A DNA stretch of 64,000 nucleotides from JBBDIP01 sp050260675 (GCA_050260675.1 JBLNCN010000005.1:558001-622000); one strand, 5' to 3'. Positions 1 to 8,590 are shown, counted from the first letter of the stretch. Notes: a model not told the origin generated them from the sequence alone. Translations and numbers: made by a program.

Positions 1-1
1 G

Positions 2-235
2 ACTCCGTGGACTCCCGGCTCCGCATGGATACTATCACATACCAACAACACAAACTTCCTGGCGCTGTGCACGCCCATCCTAGCCTACGCAGGCATTTCC
101 ATTGCCAAGGATCTCGATCAGTTCGCCAAGATGAGCTGGAAGATCGCCATAGTGGCCATGTTCGTGCTGTCAGGCACCTTCATCGGCTCGTGCATAATCG
201 CCCAGATCATGCTCAAAGTCACCGGGAAGATATAG
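2..235 (+). CDS. Membrane protein, 3' end only
   Basis: This is an open frame entering from the window edge and ending at a TAG at 233-235; no start is visible, so 77 codons remain. The translated tail is hydrophobic, with one segment around FLALCTPILAYAGIS and a second around IAIVAMFVLSGTFIGS, and it ends in a short basic tail (LKVTGKI). The stop lies 12 nt before the GTG of the DUF3100 gene, whose Shine-Dalgarno sequence overlaps it, so the two are almost certainly co-transcribed and perhaps translationally coupled. It is probably a small partner of the DUF3100 membrane protein. I do not recognise a family. Confidence 0.6.
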   Translation, partial: TPWTPGSAWILSHTNNTNFLALCTPILAYAGISIAKDLDQFAKMSWKIAIVAMFVLSGTFIGSCIIAQIMLKVTGKI

Positions 236-247
236 GAGGTGTGAACA

Positions 248-1150
248 GTGGCGCGCAACACTGAGACGACCGGGAAGACCGACAACACAGCCGGAAAGAC
301 CAACAACACAACCGGGAATTCCAACAACACAAACACGAACGAGAAACCAAGATTCCTCGACCCCAAGCTGCACTTGGTCGTTCTCGGGATCGTCATCATC
401 TCGGAGTTCATCAGGCAGAGGAAATTCACGATAGGTCCGGGCGTGGTGCTCCTCCTCCCCATGCTGTACGCCCTTGTCCTGGGAGTCCTGACGACACCCC
501 GCTTCCTGAAGATAACGGATGAGAAGCAGGTAAAGACCTCGTCTCCTCTCATAACAATCTCCGTCATGCTCTTGGTGGCGAAACTTGGAACTGTGGTCGG
601 CCCGTCGTTGAAGCAGATAGCGTCGGCCGGGCTGCCTCTGGTCTTGCAGGAGTTCGGCATGCTCTTCTGTCCCCTCTTGGCCCTGCCGGTAGCGGTGGCT
701 CTGGGAATGGGCAGAGAGGCGGTCGGCGCGACGTACTCGATCTGCCGGGAGGGCGCCATCGCCATCACCGGGCAGGTCTACGGCCTCGACTCGCCTGAAG
801 GACGCGGCACGCTCGGCACCTACATCTTTGGCACGCTATTCGGCGCCGTGTACATGGGTCTGTTTGCAGGCCTCATCGCGTCGCTCAGGTGGTTCCATCC
901 GTGGGCCATCGGGATGGCGTGCGGCGTTGGGTCCGCCAGCATGATGTCGGCGTCGGCAGGAGCCGTCGCTGCCGCTCTGCCTGAAGCAAGTGCCGATGTG
1001 CTCGCTTTCGCGGCAGCGTCCAACCTCCTGACTAACGTTGACGGCGTGTGGTCGGACCTGTTCCTGTCCCTCCCGCTTGCCAACCTCCTTTTCAGGTTCT
1101 GGACCAAGGTCTTCGGGCGGAAGACCGAGGTGCCGGCCGCAGCGAAATAG
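248..1150 (+). CDS. DUF3100-type multi-pass membrane protein
   Basis: A 300-residue membrane protein read from GTG at 248, with AGGAGG at 234-239 (8-nt spacing). After a roughly 35-residue Thr/Asn/Gly-rich hydrophilic N-terminus come repeated hydrophobic helices from about residue 40 (LVVLGIVIISEFI) to about 285. The pattern and motifs such as GREAVGATYSICREGAIAI match what I remember of DUF3100, a family of transporter-like proteins of unknown substrate that is often next to M20 amidohydrolases; that assignment is from memory. The next gene here is such an amidohydrolase, so import of an N-acylated or aminobenzoyl-type substrate that is then hydrolysed in the cytoplasm is a reasonable inference. 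The substrate is unknown. Confidence 0.7.
   Translation: MARNTETTGKTDNTAGKTNNTTGNSNNTNTNEKPRFLDPKLHLVVLGIVIISEFIRQRKFTIGPGVVLLLPMLYALVLGVLTTPRFLKITDEKQVKTSSPLITISVMLLVAKLGTVVGPSLKQIASAGLPLVLQEFGMLFCPLLALPVAVALGMGREAVGATYSICREGAIAITGQVYGLDSPEGRGTLGTYIFGTLFGAVYMGLFAGLIASLRWFHPWAIGMACGVGSASMMSASAGAVAAALPEASADVLAFAAASNLLTNVDGVWSDLFLSLPLANLLFRFWTKVFGRKTEVPAAAK
266..328 (+). repeat. Three in-frame 21-nt repeats in the DUF3100 gene
   Basis: Units lie at 266-286, 287-307 and 308-328. Each codes for seven residues of the type T-(T/A)-G-(K/N)-(T/S)-(D/N)-N, followed by a partial fourth unit. They make up most of the polar N-terminal tail ahead of the first membrane helix. Unit number could vary by slippage without breaking the frame. 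Confidence 0.75.
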
Positions 1151-1180
1151 CGCAGCCGTGGAGTGCGGGAGGTGAATGCC

Positions 1181-2503
1181 ATGGATAAACGCCAGTTAAA
1201 GGATGCGGTCTGCGAAGCCATCGACAGCCGCGCCACTCTGATAAGAGACATCAAGACCGACATATGGTCCCATCCCGAACTGGGCTACAAGGAAAGCCGG
1301 ACCGCCGGCAAGGTCGCCGAGGTCTTCGACGCTCTTGGACTTCCATATGAGACCGGCCTTGCCCTGACCGGCGTGAGAGCGGACCTGAAAGGCGCCGCGG
1401 ACGGACCGACAGTTGCCGTCCTTGGAGAGCTAGATGCGGTCGTATGCTGGGACCACGAAAATGCCGACAAGAAAACCGGCGCGGTGCACGCATGCGGCCA
1501 CGACGCTCAGGTCGCGGCCATGTTGGGCTGTGCCATCGGTTTGGTCGACGCCGGGGTCAGGGACTATCTGTCAGGCAATGTGGCTTTCTTCGGCGTTCCG
1601 GCCGAGGAGTTCGTGGAGCTGGAGTACCGCCAGCGGATCATGGACGAGGGCAAGATCGAGTTCTTCGGAGGCAAACAGGAGCTTTTGCGCCTGGGACATC
1701 TGGACGACGTGGATATGGCAGCCATGGTCCACGTGGACGCCGACACGCCAGGTCGGGTGGTGAATCTCAGCGCCGGCAGCAACGGCTTCGTGGGCAAGAC
1801 GGTGCGCTATGTCGGGCAGGAGGCCCACGCGGGGGCTGCCCCGCACCTCGGAGTGAACGCTCTCAACGCTGCGATGCTGGGCATTTTCGGCATCCACGCT
1901 CAGAGAGAGACCTTCAAGGATGAGGACCATATCCGCGTCCACCCCATCATCACGAAAGGTGGGGACCTGGTTAACATCGTCCCGGCCGACGTCCGGCTCG
2001 AGACGTATGTACGTGGCGCCCAGACCAGCGCCATTTTCGAAGCCAATAAGAAGGTCAACCGCGCGCTGCGCGCCGGAGCGGAGGCGGTAGGAGCAACTGT
2101 GCAGATCAACGAAATCCCCGGATACCTGCCGCTCCGTTCGTGCATGCCGCTCTCAGCGCTGTTCGAAGCCAACGCCAGGCACATCCTCGGAGAAGAGGCC
2201 GTGAAGACCTCAGCATTCTCCGGAGGCTCCACGGATATGGGCGACATAAGCCACGTTATCCCGTCCATCCATCCATACATCGGCGGGATCAAAGGGGCTG
2301 CACATACAAGGAGTTTCCAGGTGGTAGACCTTGATATGGTGTCGGTCATCCCCGCCAAGATCCTCGCCATGACGGTTATCGATCTCCTGTGGGACGGAGC
2401 GGCCGAAGCCCGGCGGATCAAGAGCGAATTCAAGCCAGTGTTCACCAAAGACGAATACCTGGCTATGTGGAGGGAATTCAGGGCACTGGCTCCCGGGAGT
2501 TGA
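1181..2503 (+). CDS. M20 family amidohydrolase (AbgB-like)
   Basis: A metal-dependent M20 hydrolase of 440 residues. I chose ATG 1181 because GGAGG at 1168-1172 lies 8 nt upstream; the frame is also open from GTG 1163. Visible family motifs are GELDAVV near residue 80, HACGHDAQ (metal and catalytic residues) near 100, AEEFVE (the catalytic Glu pair) near 140, a dimerisation-domain segment around AHAGAAPHLGVNALNA near 215, SGGSTDMGDIS near 345 and HTRSF near 370. It resembles aminobenzoyl-glutamate hydrolase subunit B and related N-acyl amino acid amidohydrolases. It follows the DUF3100 gene by 30 nt and is probably in the same operon, acting in the cytoplasm on the imported compound. The exact substrate cannot be read from sequence. 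Confidence 0.85.
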   Translation: MDKRQLKDAVCEAIDSRATLIRDIKTDIWSHPELGYKESRTAGKVAEVFDALGLPYETGLALTGVRADLKGAADGPTVAVLGELDAVVCWDHENADKKTGAVHACGHDAQVAAMLGCAIGLVDAGVRDYLSGNVAFFGVPAEEFVELEYRQRIMDEGKIEFFGGKQELLRLGHLDDVDMAAMVHVDADTPGRVVNLSAGSNGFVGKTVRYVGQEAHAGAAPHLGVNALNAAMLGIFGIHAQRETFKDEDHIRVHPIITKGGDLVNIVPADVRLETYVRGAQTSAIFEANKKVNRALRAGAEAVGATVQINEIPGYLPLRSCMPLSALFEANARHILGEEAVKTSAFSGGSTDMGDISHVIPSIHPYIGGIKGAAHTRSFQVVDLDMVSVIPAKILAMTVIDLLWDGAAEARRIKSEFKPVFTKDEYLAMWREFRALAPGS

Positions 2504-2530
2504 CCCAACCCTGGTACTGGCCTCAGGTTT

Positions 2531-2579
2531 CCTGCGGCGGAGGAAATCCGTGTCCTCAGGCGGAAACCTCCGTCGCAGG
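2531..2579 (+). terminator. Hairpin downstream of the M20 gene
   Basis: Arms at 2531-2543 and 2567-2579 pair over 13 bp with one mismatch, 28 nt after the M20 stop. There is no T-tract, so it may be an mRNA 3'-end stabiliser rather than an intrinsic terminator. Confidence 0.4.
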
Positions 2580-2592
2580 CTTTGCTATCCCT

Positions 2593-2640
2593 CATGGCCT
2601 AGGTTCTGCATAGCCTAGGTCCCGCATAGCCTGGGCAGAC
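2593..2640. repeat. Three 16-bp imperfect tandem repeats
   Basis: Units at 2593-2608, 2609-2624 and 2625-2640 share the core CAT(A/G)GCCT(A/G)GG. The patch is intergenic, just upstream of the MoaD-like gene. Confidence 0.65.
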
Positions 2641-2680
2641 ACACCCTTCAGCCTGTGGCCTGCGTTGTGAGGTGAGCATC

Positions 2681-2908
2681 GTGTGGCAGATAAAGGTACG
2701 GTTCTTCGGATCGATTGCAGAGCAATTGGGCGATACGAGAGTGGTGGAAGTGGAAGCGGGCTCAAGAGTGGCGGATCTTCTGCAGCTCCTGGGACTTCGG
2801 GAGGACGACATCCCTCTCTGTATCGTAAACGGAATCCAGGTGGGCAAGGACGCCCCCCTTTCTGACGGGGCGGAAGTGATGCTCTTTCCGGTGGTGGCCG
2901 GGGGCTGA
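2681..2908 (+). CDS. MoaD/ThiS-family ubiquitin-like sulfur carrier
   Basis: A 75-residue beta-grasp protein. GTG 2681 is preferred over GTG 2672 because GAGGTG at 2669-2674 then has a 6-nt spacing. The start (IKVRFFGSIAEQLGD), the middle (VNGIQVGKDAPLSDGAEVMLF) and the C-terminal Gly-Gly are typical of MoaD-type sulfur carriers, in which the C-terminal glycine is adenylated and thiocarboxylated by a MoeB-like enzyme to supply molybdopterin dithiolene sulfur. Its gene faces an aldehyde oxidoreductase gene that needs tungsto- or molybdopterin, so a role in making that cofactor is likely. MoaD-like proteins are often found next to AOR genes. No moaE or moeB is in the window. Confidence 0.85.
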   Translation: MWQIKVRFFGSIAEQLGDTRVVEVEAGSRVADLLQLLGLREDDIPLCIVNGIQVGKDAPLSDGAEVMLFPVVAGG

Positions 2909-2937
2909 AGAAAGCACGAATGAAGGAAGAAACAAGC

Positions 2938-3009
2938 CCGGTCGGACGCGCCTCTGGGCCCCGCACACGTGACACGCACACATGACGCCCCATGACGCCG
3001 TCCGACCGG
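2938..3009. repeat. Inverted repeat between convergent genes
   Basis: Perfect 11-bp arms, CCGGTCGGACG at 2938-2948 and its complement at 2999-3009, separated by 50 nt. It lies between the convergent MoaD-like and AOR genes and may help end transcription from either side. Confidence 0.5.
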
Positions 3010-3065
3010 CATTCATCCCCACTAACTTCTCCGTCTTGCCACGCTTTCCACGGCCTCACACGCCT

Positions 3066-3092
3066 CCCGCGGTACCACACGCTTTCCGCGGG
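3066..3092 (-). terminator. Short hairpin after the AOR stop
   Basis: CCCGCGG at 3066-3072 pairs perfectly with CCGCGGG at 3086-3092, starting 3 nt past the AOR stop codon on the minus strand. No T-run follows, so terminator function is only plausible. Confidence 0.4.
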
Positions 3093-3094
3093 TA

Positions 3095-4975
3095 TCAGTC
3101 CCCCGCCTTGCTCAGGTGCTGCGCATACTTCCCCAAGCCCAGTTCCTCCAACGACTCGCGGGTGGGGACGCCCTGCGCGTCCCACTTCCTAAGAGCATAG
3201 TACTCGTCAAGATACTCGCTGATGGGAACAGGTGCCTTGCCGGCGCGGAAACCTAGTTTGGCCGGCTTTGCCATCTTCCCCGGCAGAGTATCGGTGTGTC
3301 GACCGTGGCCGTCCCGCACATTGACAAGCCGCTGCAGCGTCGTGAGCCTGGCACCGGATTTCATGACATCCTCGACGGTCCAGCCCCATCCGGTGATCGC
3401 GTTGAACATCTCAATCAGTGAAGTCATGCTCAGTTCGCCGCCGTCCACCATGAACGTGCAGATCACCAGCGAGTTTATCCACGCACAGTAGTCTTGCAGT
3501 TTCGCAGCCAATTCGGCCTTGTGCTCTTTCTCGAAGAACTTGGACCAGTCCTTGACTATACCGATCTCGGGCACGAAGAAGCCGCCCATCTCCACATCCT
3601 CCACGACTCCGCGCATGTGGCACGCCCCGCGAGTGGAAGTGGCGTAGTTGACCCCTAGGCTGAAGCACGAGCGGGCATCGTGAGCGGGAAGATCCAGGCC
3701 CTTAACCTGGGCGACAAGTTCCTCACTACCTGGGTGTATCTTGCCGGCTGCCTTCAAAGCTCCATCGGCGAAGACCTCCCCGAAGCCGGTTCTGGTCCCT
3801 ATCTGCTCCAGCAGCCCGAGAACCGCGCGCCCATTGCCCCATGTAAGGTCAAATCCGACCTTTTCCTTGGACAGATGCCCCCTTTCGATCAGCTCCATCG
3901 CCAGCCCGATGCATGCGCCCGCGGAGATGGTGTCGATGCCAAGCCTGTTGCAGATGTCGTTCGCCTTGGCCACGACGGAAAGGTCGTCGACCAACAGGTT
4001 TGACCCCAGCATTCCCAGTGTCTCATACTCGGGCCCGGGACCGGTGAGCCGCCTCCCGTCGGGGTCAACGGTCTCGATGTTGCGGTGGCATCCCGCAGGG
4101 CAGTTGACACACGGCAGAGGCTTTGCCTTCAACACCTCTGTGTAGTTGGGAGCTCCGAGTTTTGCAGCGCCCTCCGGCCAAACGTCTCCGTCCCAGTACT
4201 TGATCGGCATGTCGCCCAAAGCTTCCGCAGTGATGCACAGGTTGGGAGTACCGTGCTCACGCAGGCCGTTAGCCTTAGCGGCGTTGAATATCTCGATGAA
4301 CCGCTGCCTAGAAAGAGATCTGAGCCGCGCCGCGTCGTGTATGGGAGGCGTCCTGCTTCCCCTGACCGCTATCGCCTTCAGCTTCTTGGAGCCCATGACT
4401 GCTCCCAGCCCGCAGCGACCTGCGAAGCTGTGCTTGTCGGCAGTGATGCATGCGAATCTGACCAGTCTCTCCCCGCCTTGGCCGATGGTCACCACGGAGA
4501 AGCGGCGGTCACCTTCTATAGACTGGACCTTATCGGTCACCTCGAACGCATCCATCCCCCAAAGGAGCCGGGCGTCCTTGATCTCCACCTTATCGTCATC
4601 TATCACAAGGTAGACGGGTGTCTGCGAGGCTCCGCGAACGATGAGAGCGTCGTAACCGGCCTTCTTCAGAGCCATCCCCCACCCGGCTCCGGCTGCCGAG
4701 TCTCCGTAGGTGTTCGTGAGGGGCGACTTGGCAGAGACCGTCCACTTCGCGTTCCCGGGGTTGTTCCCGGCCTGATACGGGCCGAGTCCGAAAACCAGAA
4801 CGTTGTCGGGGCCGAGTGAGTCGGTGTCCTTGCCAATCTCCGTCAACAAGACATGGGCCCCGTAGCCTGCGCCGCCTATGGAGGTCTTCCACTCCTCTTC
4901 CGAGACCGTCTCGGTCCGGACGCTACTATCTGAAAGGTCGACTCTCAGAACCCGATTCCAGTATCCGCCGCTCAT
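3095..4975 (-). CDS. Tungsten-type aldehyde:ferredoxin oxidoreductase
   Basis: Oxidises aldehydes to carboxylic acids with ferredoxin, using a bis-pterin W or Mo centre and one [4Fe-4S] cluster; cytoplasmic. The 626-residue length is normal for the family. The frame is open for 79 more codons, but ATG 4975 has AGGAGG 7 nt upstream and begins the usual N-terminus (MSGGYWNRVLRVDLS). The cluster ligands appear as Cys289, Cys292 and Cys296 (CVNCPAGC) and Cys506 (SLVICTF), close to Cys288/291/295/494 of the Pyrococcus enzyme. The pterin-binding N-terminal domain shows NAKWTVSAKSPLTNTYGDS and GWGMALKKAGYDALIVRG. A flavoprotein gene lies 243 nt upstream on the same strand, and a MoaD-like gene converges on it. 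The true substrate (amino acid-derived, aromatic or sugar aldehyde) is not determined. Confidence 0.92.
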   Translation of the reverse strand: MSGGYWNRVLRVDLSDSSVRTETVSEEEWKTSIGGAGYGAHVLLTEIGKDTDSLGPDNVLVFGLGPYQAGNNPGNAKWTVSAKSPLTNTYGDSAAGAGWGMALKKAGYDALIVRGASQTPVYLVIDDDKVEIKDARLLWGMDAFEVTDKVQSIEGDRRFSVVTIGQGGERLVRFACITADKHSFAGRCGLGAVMGSKKLKAIAVRGSRTPPIHDAARLRSLSRQRFIEIFNAAKANGLREHGTPNLCITAEALGDMPIKYWDGDVWPEGAAKLGAPNYTEVLKAKPLPCVNCPAGCHRNIETVDPDGRRLTGPGPEYETLGMLGSNLLVDDLSVVAKANDICNRLGIDTISAGACIGLAMELIERGHLSKEKVGFDLTWGNGRAVLGLLEQIGTRTGFGEVFADGALKAAGKIHPGSEELVAQVKGLDLPAHDARSCFSLGVNYATSTRGACHMRGVVEDVEMGGFFVPEIGIVKDWSKFFEKEHKAELAAKLQDYCAWINSLVICTFMVDGGELSMTSLIEMFNAITGWGWTVEDVMKSGARLTTLQRLVNVRDGHGRHTDTLPGKMAKPAKLGFRAGKAPVPISEYLDEYYALRKWDAQGVPTRESLEELGLGKYAQHLSKAGD

Positions 4976-5218
4976 CTCAGCGCCTCCTCTATATGCACGG
5001 AACCGGTCTTGTAACCTATCAGGTTGTCTGATGACATATGTCGGATTCGACAGCTGTATGACATTTCCTTCTTGCGAACGCTGCTTGCCCCGGCACGTGA
5101 AACCAGTTGATTGCGGAAGGCAGGAGCGTGACGGAGGCCTGCGGAAAACTGTGCGGAAAACCTGCTTGAACGGACTAGAGCGGGAAGCCGTGACAGAACG
5201 CCTGAGGACCAAGGGGTT

Positions 5219-6706
5219 CTAATCTCCTACGGCGCTGAACCTCTTCCCATCCTCCTTGCATATCCTTTGGATCGCCTTCCTGCCGGATATGGCGGCGGTC
5301 GACACGCCGATCATCGCCTCCGCCCACTGGCCGGCCATGTGGAAGTTTCGAAGGCCGGGCAGCGTCCTCGTGAATCCCTGCGTCATGGTAGACAGCCCGA
5401 ACCCCGCCGGCGTCCACGCCTGAAGCCCCTGCCAGTTGCCGGTGTAGCGTTCGGTGGTGAGGGACGTCGCCACATCCGTCATCGCCACCCGGGCGGCGAT
5501 GCCGGGGAAACGCTCCTCGAGAAGAGCAACGACGATGCCCGCAATCCGCGCCTTCTCTTCTTCATAGCGCTGCCTGTCCTGGGCGAGCTCCCTCCAGTAG
5601 CTGTACTTGGAACCGAACATCACCTTGAGGACAGTCTTGCCTGCAGGGGCCAGCGTCGGATCGAAGTTGAAGACCTCCACGTCCAGGCGGTCGATCTCCC
5701 GGTCCATGAGGCGGGCCGGACTATTCAGGAAATACGTCAGTGAGTGTGGCTCGCCGGCCATGTCCCCGGCAACGCCGAGGGACACCTGCAGAGTCATTTC
5801 GCAGTGGTCCGCGGGGCTCTTGTAGTAATCTCTGATACGATCGTCCGCGTATTGCCCGGAAAGCATATCGAATACGGTCGAGTGCCCATCCGCTGCCGAT
5901 ATCACGAAGTCGGCGCGGTGTTCGCTTCCGTCGGCCAGGAGGACGCCGACGGCCCTATCACCTTCGACCAGTATCTTGCTGACTTTGGAGTTGTACTTCA
6001 TCTCCCCTCCCAGACCGCGATACCGGCTCTCAATCGCCCTCGCGAAGGCCAGCGATCCGCCTTTGGGCCATCCCAGCGTGCGATTGTGGGAACCCGCAAG
6101 GAAGTTGAGGTGGATCATCATCGGGATGTTCGGGAAATCATACTGGATCGTCGGAAATGCCTTCCTCAGAAACGGGTTCTTGAACTTCTCCGCGAACTGC
6201 TCCAGAGTTATCTGCCCGTACTTCCCAATGAGCGGAAAGACGGGCAGGGATTTCCGCGCAATGTCCCAGGGTGACAGGATCGGAAAAGCGAGTAGATCGA
6301 TGCGGGTAAACGCCCTGGCTGCGGCCACATACTCGTCAATTGTCTCGGAGTCTTCGGGAGCGATCTCCTTCATGTGCTGCTCAAGCCGGTCGATGTCGGC
6401 ACAGATCGTCAGTGCATGCCCATCGGCCTCAACTTGGACGATCTCGTCGTAGAAGATGAAGTCCTGGGTGTCCGCCACGTCGAGTTCCCGCCATACCTGG
6501 TGTACCTCGGATTTCGCCCCCGAACCGGCCAGGTGATGGATGCAGCCGTCGATGGTGTATCCCTTCCGCTTCCAAGACGTGCAGAGCCCGCCCGGCTTGT
6601 CATGCATCTCAAAGATCACGCTGTCGTACCCGTTCATCTGCGCATAAGCGCCCGCCGCCAGGCCGGCGATCCCGGCCCCGATTATGGCTATGGATTTTCG
6701 GGACAT
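5219..6706 (-). CDS. Phytoene-desaturase-like FAD oxidoreductase
   Basis: An NAD(P)/FAD-dependent oxidoreductase of the COG1233 (CrtI/phytoene dehydrogenase-like) type, 495 residues. The Rossmann motif IIGAGIAGLAAG is at about residues 8-19, and the following GGLCTSWKRKGYTIDGCIHHLAGSG segment matches the family. The C-terminal flavin-contact region reads TMTQGFTRTLPGLRNFHMAGQWA. ATG 6706 is preferred to ATG 6712 because GGGAG at 6715-6719 then has normal spacing. It is encoded upstream of the AOR gene on the same strand and may share its promoter. In this setting a role in handling electrons or substrate for the AOR is more likely than carotenoid synthesis, since no other carotenoid gene is present; that is inference. 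Confidence 0.85.
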   Translation of the reverse strand: MSRKSIAIIGAGIAGLAAGAYAQMNGYDSVIFEMHDKPGGLCTSWKRKGYTIDGCIHHLAGSGAKSEVHQVWRELDVADTQDFIFYDEIVQVEADGHALTICADIDRLEQHMKEIAPEDSETIDEYVAAARAFTRIDLLAFPILSPWDIARKSLPVFPLIGKYGQITLEQFAEKFKNPFLRKAFPTIQYDFPNIPMMIHLNFLAGSHNRTLGWPKGGSLAFARAIESRYRGLGGEMKYNSKVSKILVEGDRAVGVLLADGSEHRADFVISAADGHSTVFDMLSGQYADDRIRDYYKSPADHCEMTLQVSLGVAGDMAGEPHSLTYFLNSPARLMDREIDRLDVEVFNFDPTLAPAGKTVLKVMFGSKYSYWRELAQDRQRYEEEKARIAGIVVALLEERFPGIAARVAMTDVATSLTTERYTGNWQGLQAWTPAGFGLSTMTQGFTRTLPGLRNFHMAGQWAEAMIGVSTAAISGRKAIQRICKEDGKRFSAVGD

Positions 6707-6731
6707 TGGCATCTCTCCCAGGTCACTTCAT

Positions 6732-6763
6732 CATCTCTACGATGACTCATCTCTATGATGACT
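6732..6763. repeat. Tandem 2 x 16-bp repeat
   Basis: CATCTCTACGATGACT at 6732-6747 is repeated at 6748-6763 with one change. It lies 25-60 nt upstream of the flavoprotein start, in the 5' leader or promoter region, and could bind a regulator. Confidence 0.6.
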
Positions 6764-6916
6764 CCGGGGAGGGTCACTGTCATCCGGAATCGGTGACGCG
6801 GTTTGTTGCACGGACTGGGCGCCATCACGTCATGGAAGCGGATGCCCAATCTGTCGGAGGTGCCCCAGCCTGAATCCTACGGCGGGCATTTCCGATTACA
6901 TGATTGGTGATGATGA

Positions 6917-7495
6917 ATGCCTACTATCGACATTAGCTGGCTTTGGGAAGGTACCTGGGAAGCGGTTGTCACGGTGTTCAAGTACATGTGGTGGCTTTTT
7001 CCACTTGCACTAATCAGGCCATTCTGCGAATGGGTACTTCAGCAATTGCTGCAGGAGCGCGATCGGAGGGCCGGACTCGCGGATCTCGACAAAATGGATG
7101 GAGTTCGCTTTGAGGAGTGGCTTGCAAACTTCTTCCGAACTCGGGGATATAAAGCCAAGACAACTATCCGGTCTCACGACATAGGCGTTGACATCATCCT
7201 GGAAAGAGACGGACAGAAAACAGTCGTCCAAGCTAAGCGTTGGAAGAATAACGTTGGAGTAGCCGCAATCCAGGCGATCTACGCCGGAAAGGCCCACTAC
7301 CGGGCCGATGCCGCCATGGCTGTCACGACCAGCCACTTCACGGCTGAGGCGAGGACATTGGCCAAGAGCACGGGCGTAGTCCTTTGGGACAGAGACAAGC
7401 TCCGAATTGAACTCCTGAATGACAAGAAGCGTTCTGCCGCTAGGCGCACACAACCCGTATCCGGCGCGAAGACCAGGCAGCGTTCGTCCTTCTAG
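6917..7495 (+). CDS. Membrane-anchored Mrr-type restriction endonuclease-like protein
   Basis: A 192-residue protein with an N-terminal hydrophobic stretch (about residues 17-40, including VFKYMWWLFPLALI) followed by an Mrr-cat type PD-(D/E)xK nuclease domain (about 60-165). Visible hallmarks are FEEWLANFFRTRGYKA, the acidic GVDIIL and the catalytic QAKRW, with Q-x-K in place of E-x-K as in many Mrr proteins, then VAAIQAIYAGKAHYRAD and a VVLWDRDKL tail. Such proteins cut DNA, often modified or foreign DNA, but membrane-tethered forms are poorly understood. It stands alone with no methylase nearby. The Shine-Dalgarno sequence is weak (GGTGAT). The domain call is firm; the cellular role is open. 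Confidence 0.82.
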   Translation: MPTIDISWLWEGTWEAVVTVFKYMWWLFPLALIRPFCEWVLQQLLQERDRRAGLADLDKMDGVRFEEWLANFFRTRGYKAKTTIRSHDIGVDIILERDGQKTVVQAKRWKNNVGVAAIQAIYAGKAHYRADAAMAVTTSHFTAEARTLAKSTGVVLWDRDKLRIELLNDKKRSAARRTQPVSGAKTRQRSSF

Positions 7496-7677
7496 CGGGA
7501 AGATTCCTAGATCACTTGTCCTGCCCATGATCAGAGATTCGGTCTGTGCTGTCCCTATCCCCTCCTCCAATACCTCCTTCCCCCATCCCTGTAGCGATGA
7601 TACCGTATCCAGCAGCGAGCAGCGGCAGGATGCAGTGCCTCCTCCGGAGAAAACACCCGCCGGGGGTGGGCCACCGA

Positions 7678-8325
7678 ATGGACAGGATGAGGATCGACGA
7701 GCTCGACGTCGAGCGGATCAACGTTATCGACAAGGACGGCAAGGTCAGGATGGCTATCTCCGGGTCGTCCAAGTCCCCGGGTTGGGTGATAGGTGGTAAG
7801 GTCGTCCCCGGCAGGCCGAAGCACGCAGGCATCATCTTTTACAACGACGATGGAGTCGAGTGCGGCGGCCTCATCTACGGGAACGGAATGATGAGCCTCA
7901 CGATTGACCAGAAGGACCAAGACCAAGTTGTGGGCCTTCAGTACGATGAGACTGAAGACGGCAAGCGGTGGTACGGGCTTACAGTGTGGGACCGGCCAGA
8001 CGTCCCATTGGCTGACATGATTGACGAGTTCGCGCACGTGAGGGCTACGCCGGACGGTCCCGAGAGAGCGGCTGCCTGGAAGGCCCTCTCGGAAAAGTAC
8101 CCGTCTCCTGAAAGACTGTTCGCCGGCAAGCTGTCCGACGGGTCGGTTACTGTGAGACTGAGAGACAGCCGTGGCAGGGAGCGCCTACGCCTCTCCATCA
8201 GCAGCGATGACCAGCCCGAGGTGACGATGCTAGACGAAGAGGGGAAGACAGTCTGGAGCGCATCCCGATCTGCGGAAGAGACGGGTGTGGACGTCCCGCA
8301 CCAGGAACAAATGCCCTCGGCCTGA
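7678..8325 (+). CDS. Conserved hypothetical protein, beta-rich
   Basis: About 215 residues. The frame runs from 7546, but the proline-rich 5' part looks non-coding; ATG 7678 (or 7687) lies about 8-10 nt after a GGGGGTG stretch and starts the structured part, RIDELDVERINVIDKDGKVRMAI. The protein has repeated short strand-turn elements (GKVRMAISG, GVECGGLIYGNGMMSLTIDQ, QDQVVGLQYDET, GSVTVRLRDSRGRERLRLSI, PEVTMLDEEGKTVW), no signal peptide and no membrane segment. I recall similar ELxVERINxVxxDG proteins in soil and environmental bacteria, always uncharacterised; this is memory only. It lies downstream of the Mrr-type gene and may be unrelated to it. Confidence 0.7.
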   Translation: MDRMRIDELDVERINVIDKDGKVRMAISGSSKSPGWVIGGKVVPGRPKHAGIIFYNDDGVECGGLIYGNGMMSLTIDQKDQDQVVGLQYDETEDGKRWYGLTVWDRPDVPLADMIDEFAHVRATPDGPERAAAWKALSEKYPSPERLFAGKLSDGSVTVRLRDSRGRERLRLSISSDDQPEVTMLDEEGKTVWSASRSAEETGVDVPHQEQMPSA

Positions 8326-8590
8326 TGAGGTGCATGAGAGAGCGGGCGTCAAGACTGGATGCGACTCCTCATACTACTTGTGTACTATGCCGTCCTGATT
8401 CTCACCTCTAAACCCTACGCTGCAGTTGTCTTAACTCGTAGACTTGGGCTATCTGCTTGCCACTCAGTCTAGTCCCTGTCCTGCCAACCATTGAGGAAAT
8501 CCCGCTGACGGCATCAATGCGACAGGCTGCCGAATCGCGGAAGGGAACGCACGTCCAGCGGCGAATAAGGGTTGGTCAGGGGGGATTGCT

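Noticed and set aside
1444..1923. Alternative frames over the M20 gene
   Set aside because: Arg- and Gly-rich shadow translations of a gene with clear M20 motifs.
4976..5212. 79-residue N-terminal extension of the AOR
   Set aside because: Basic, non-homologous sequence; ATG 4975 has a strong ribosome-binding site and the family N-terminus.
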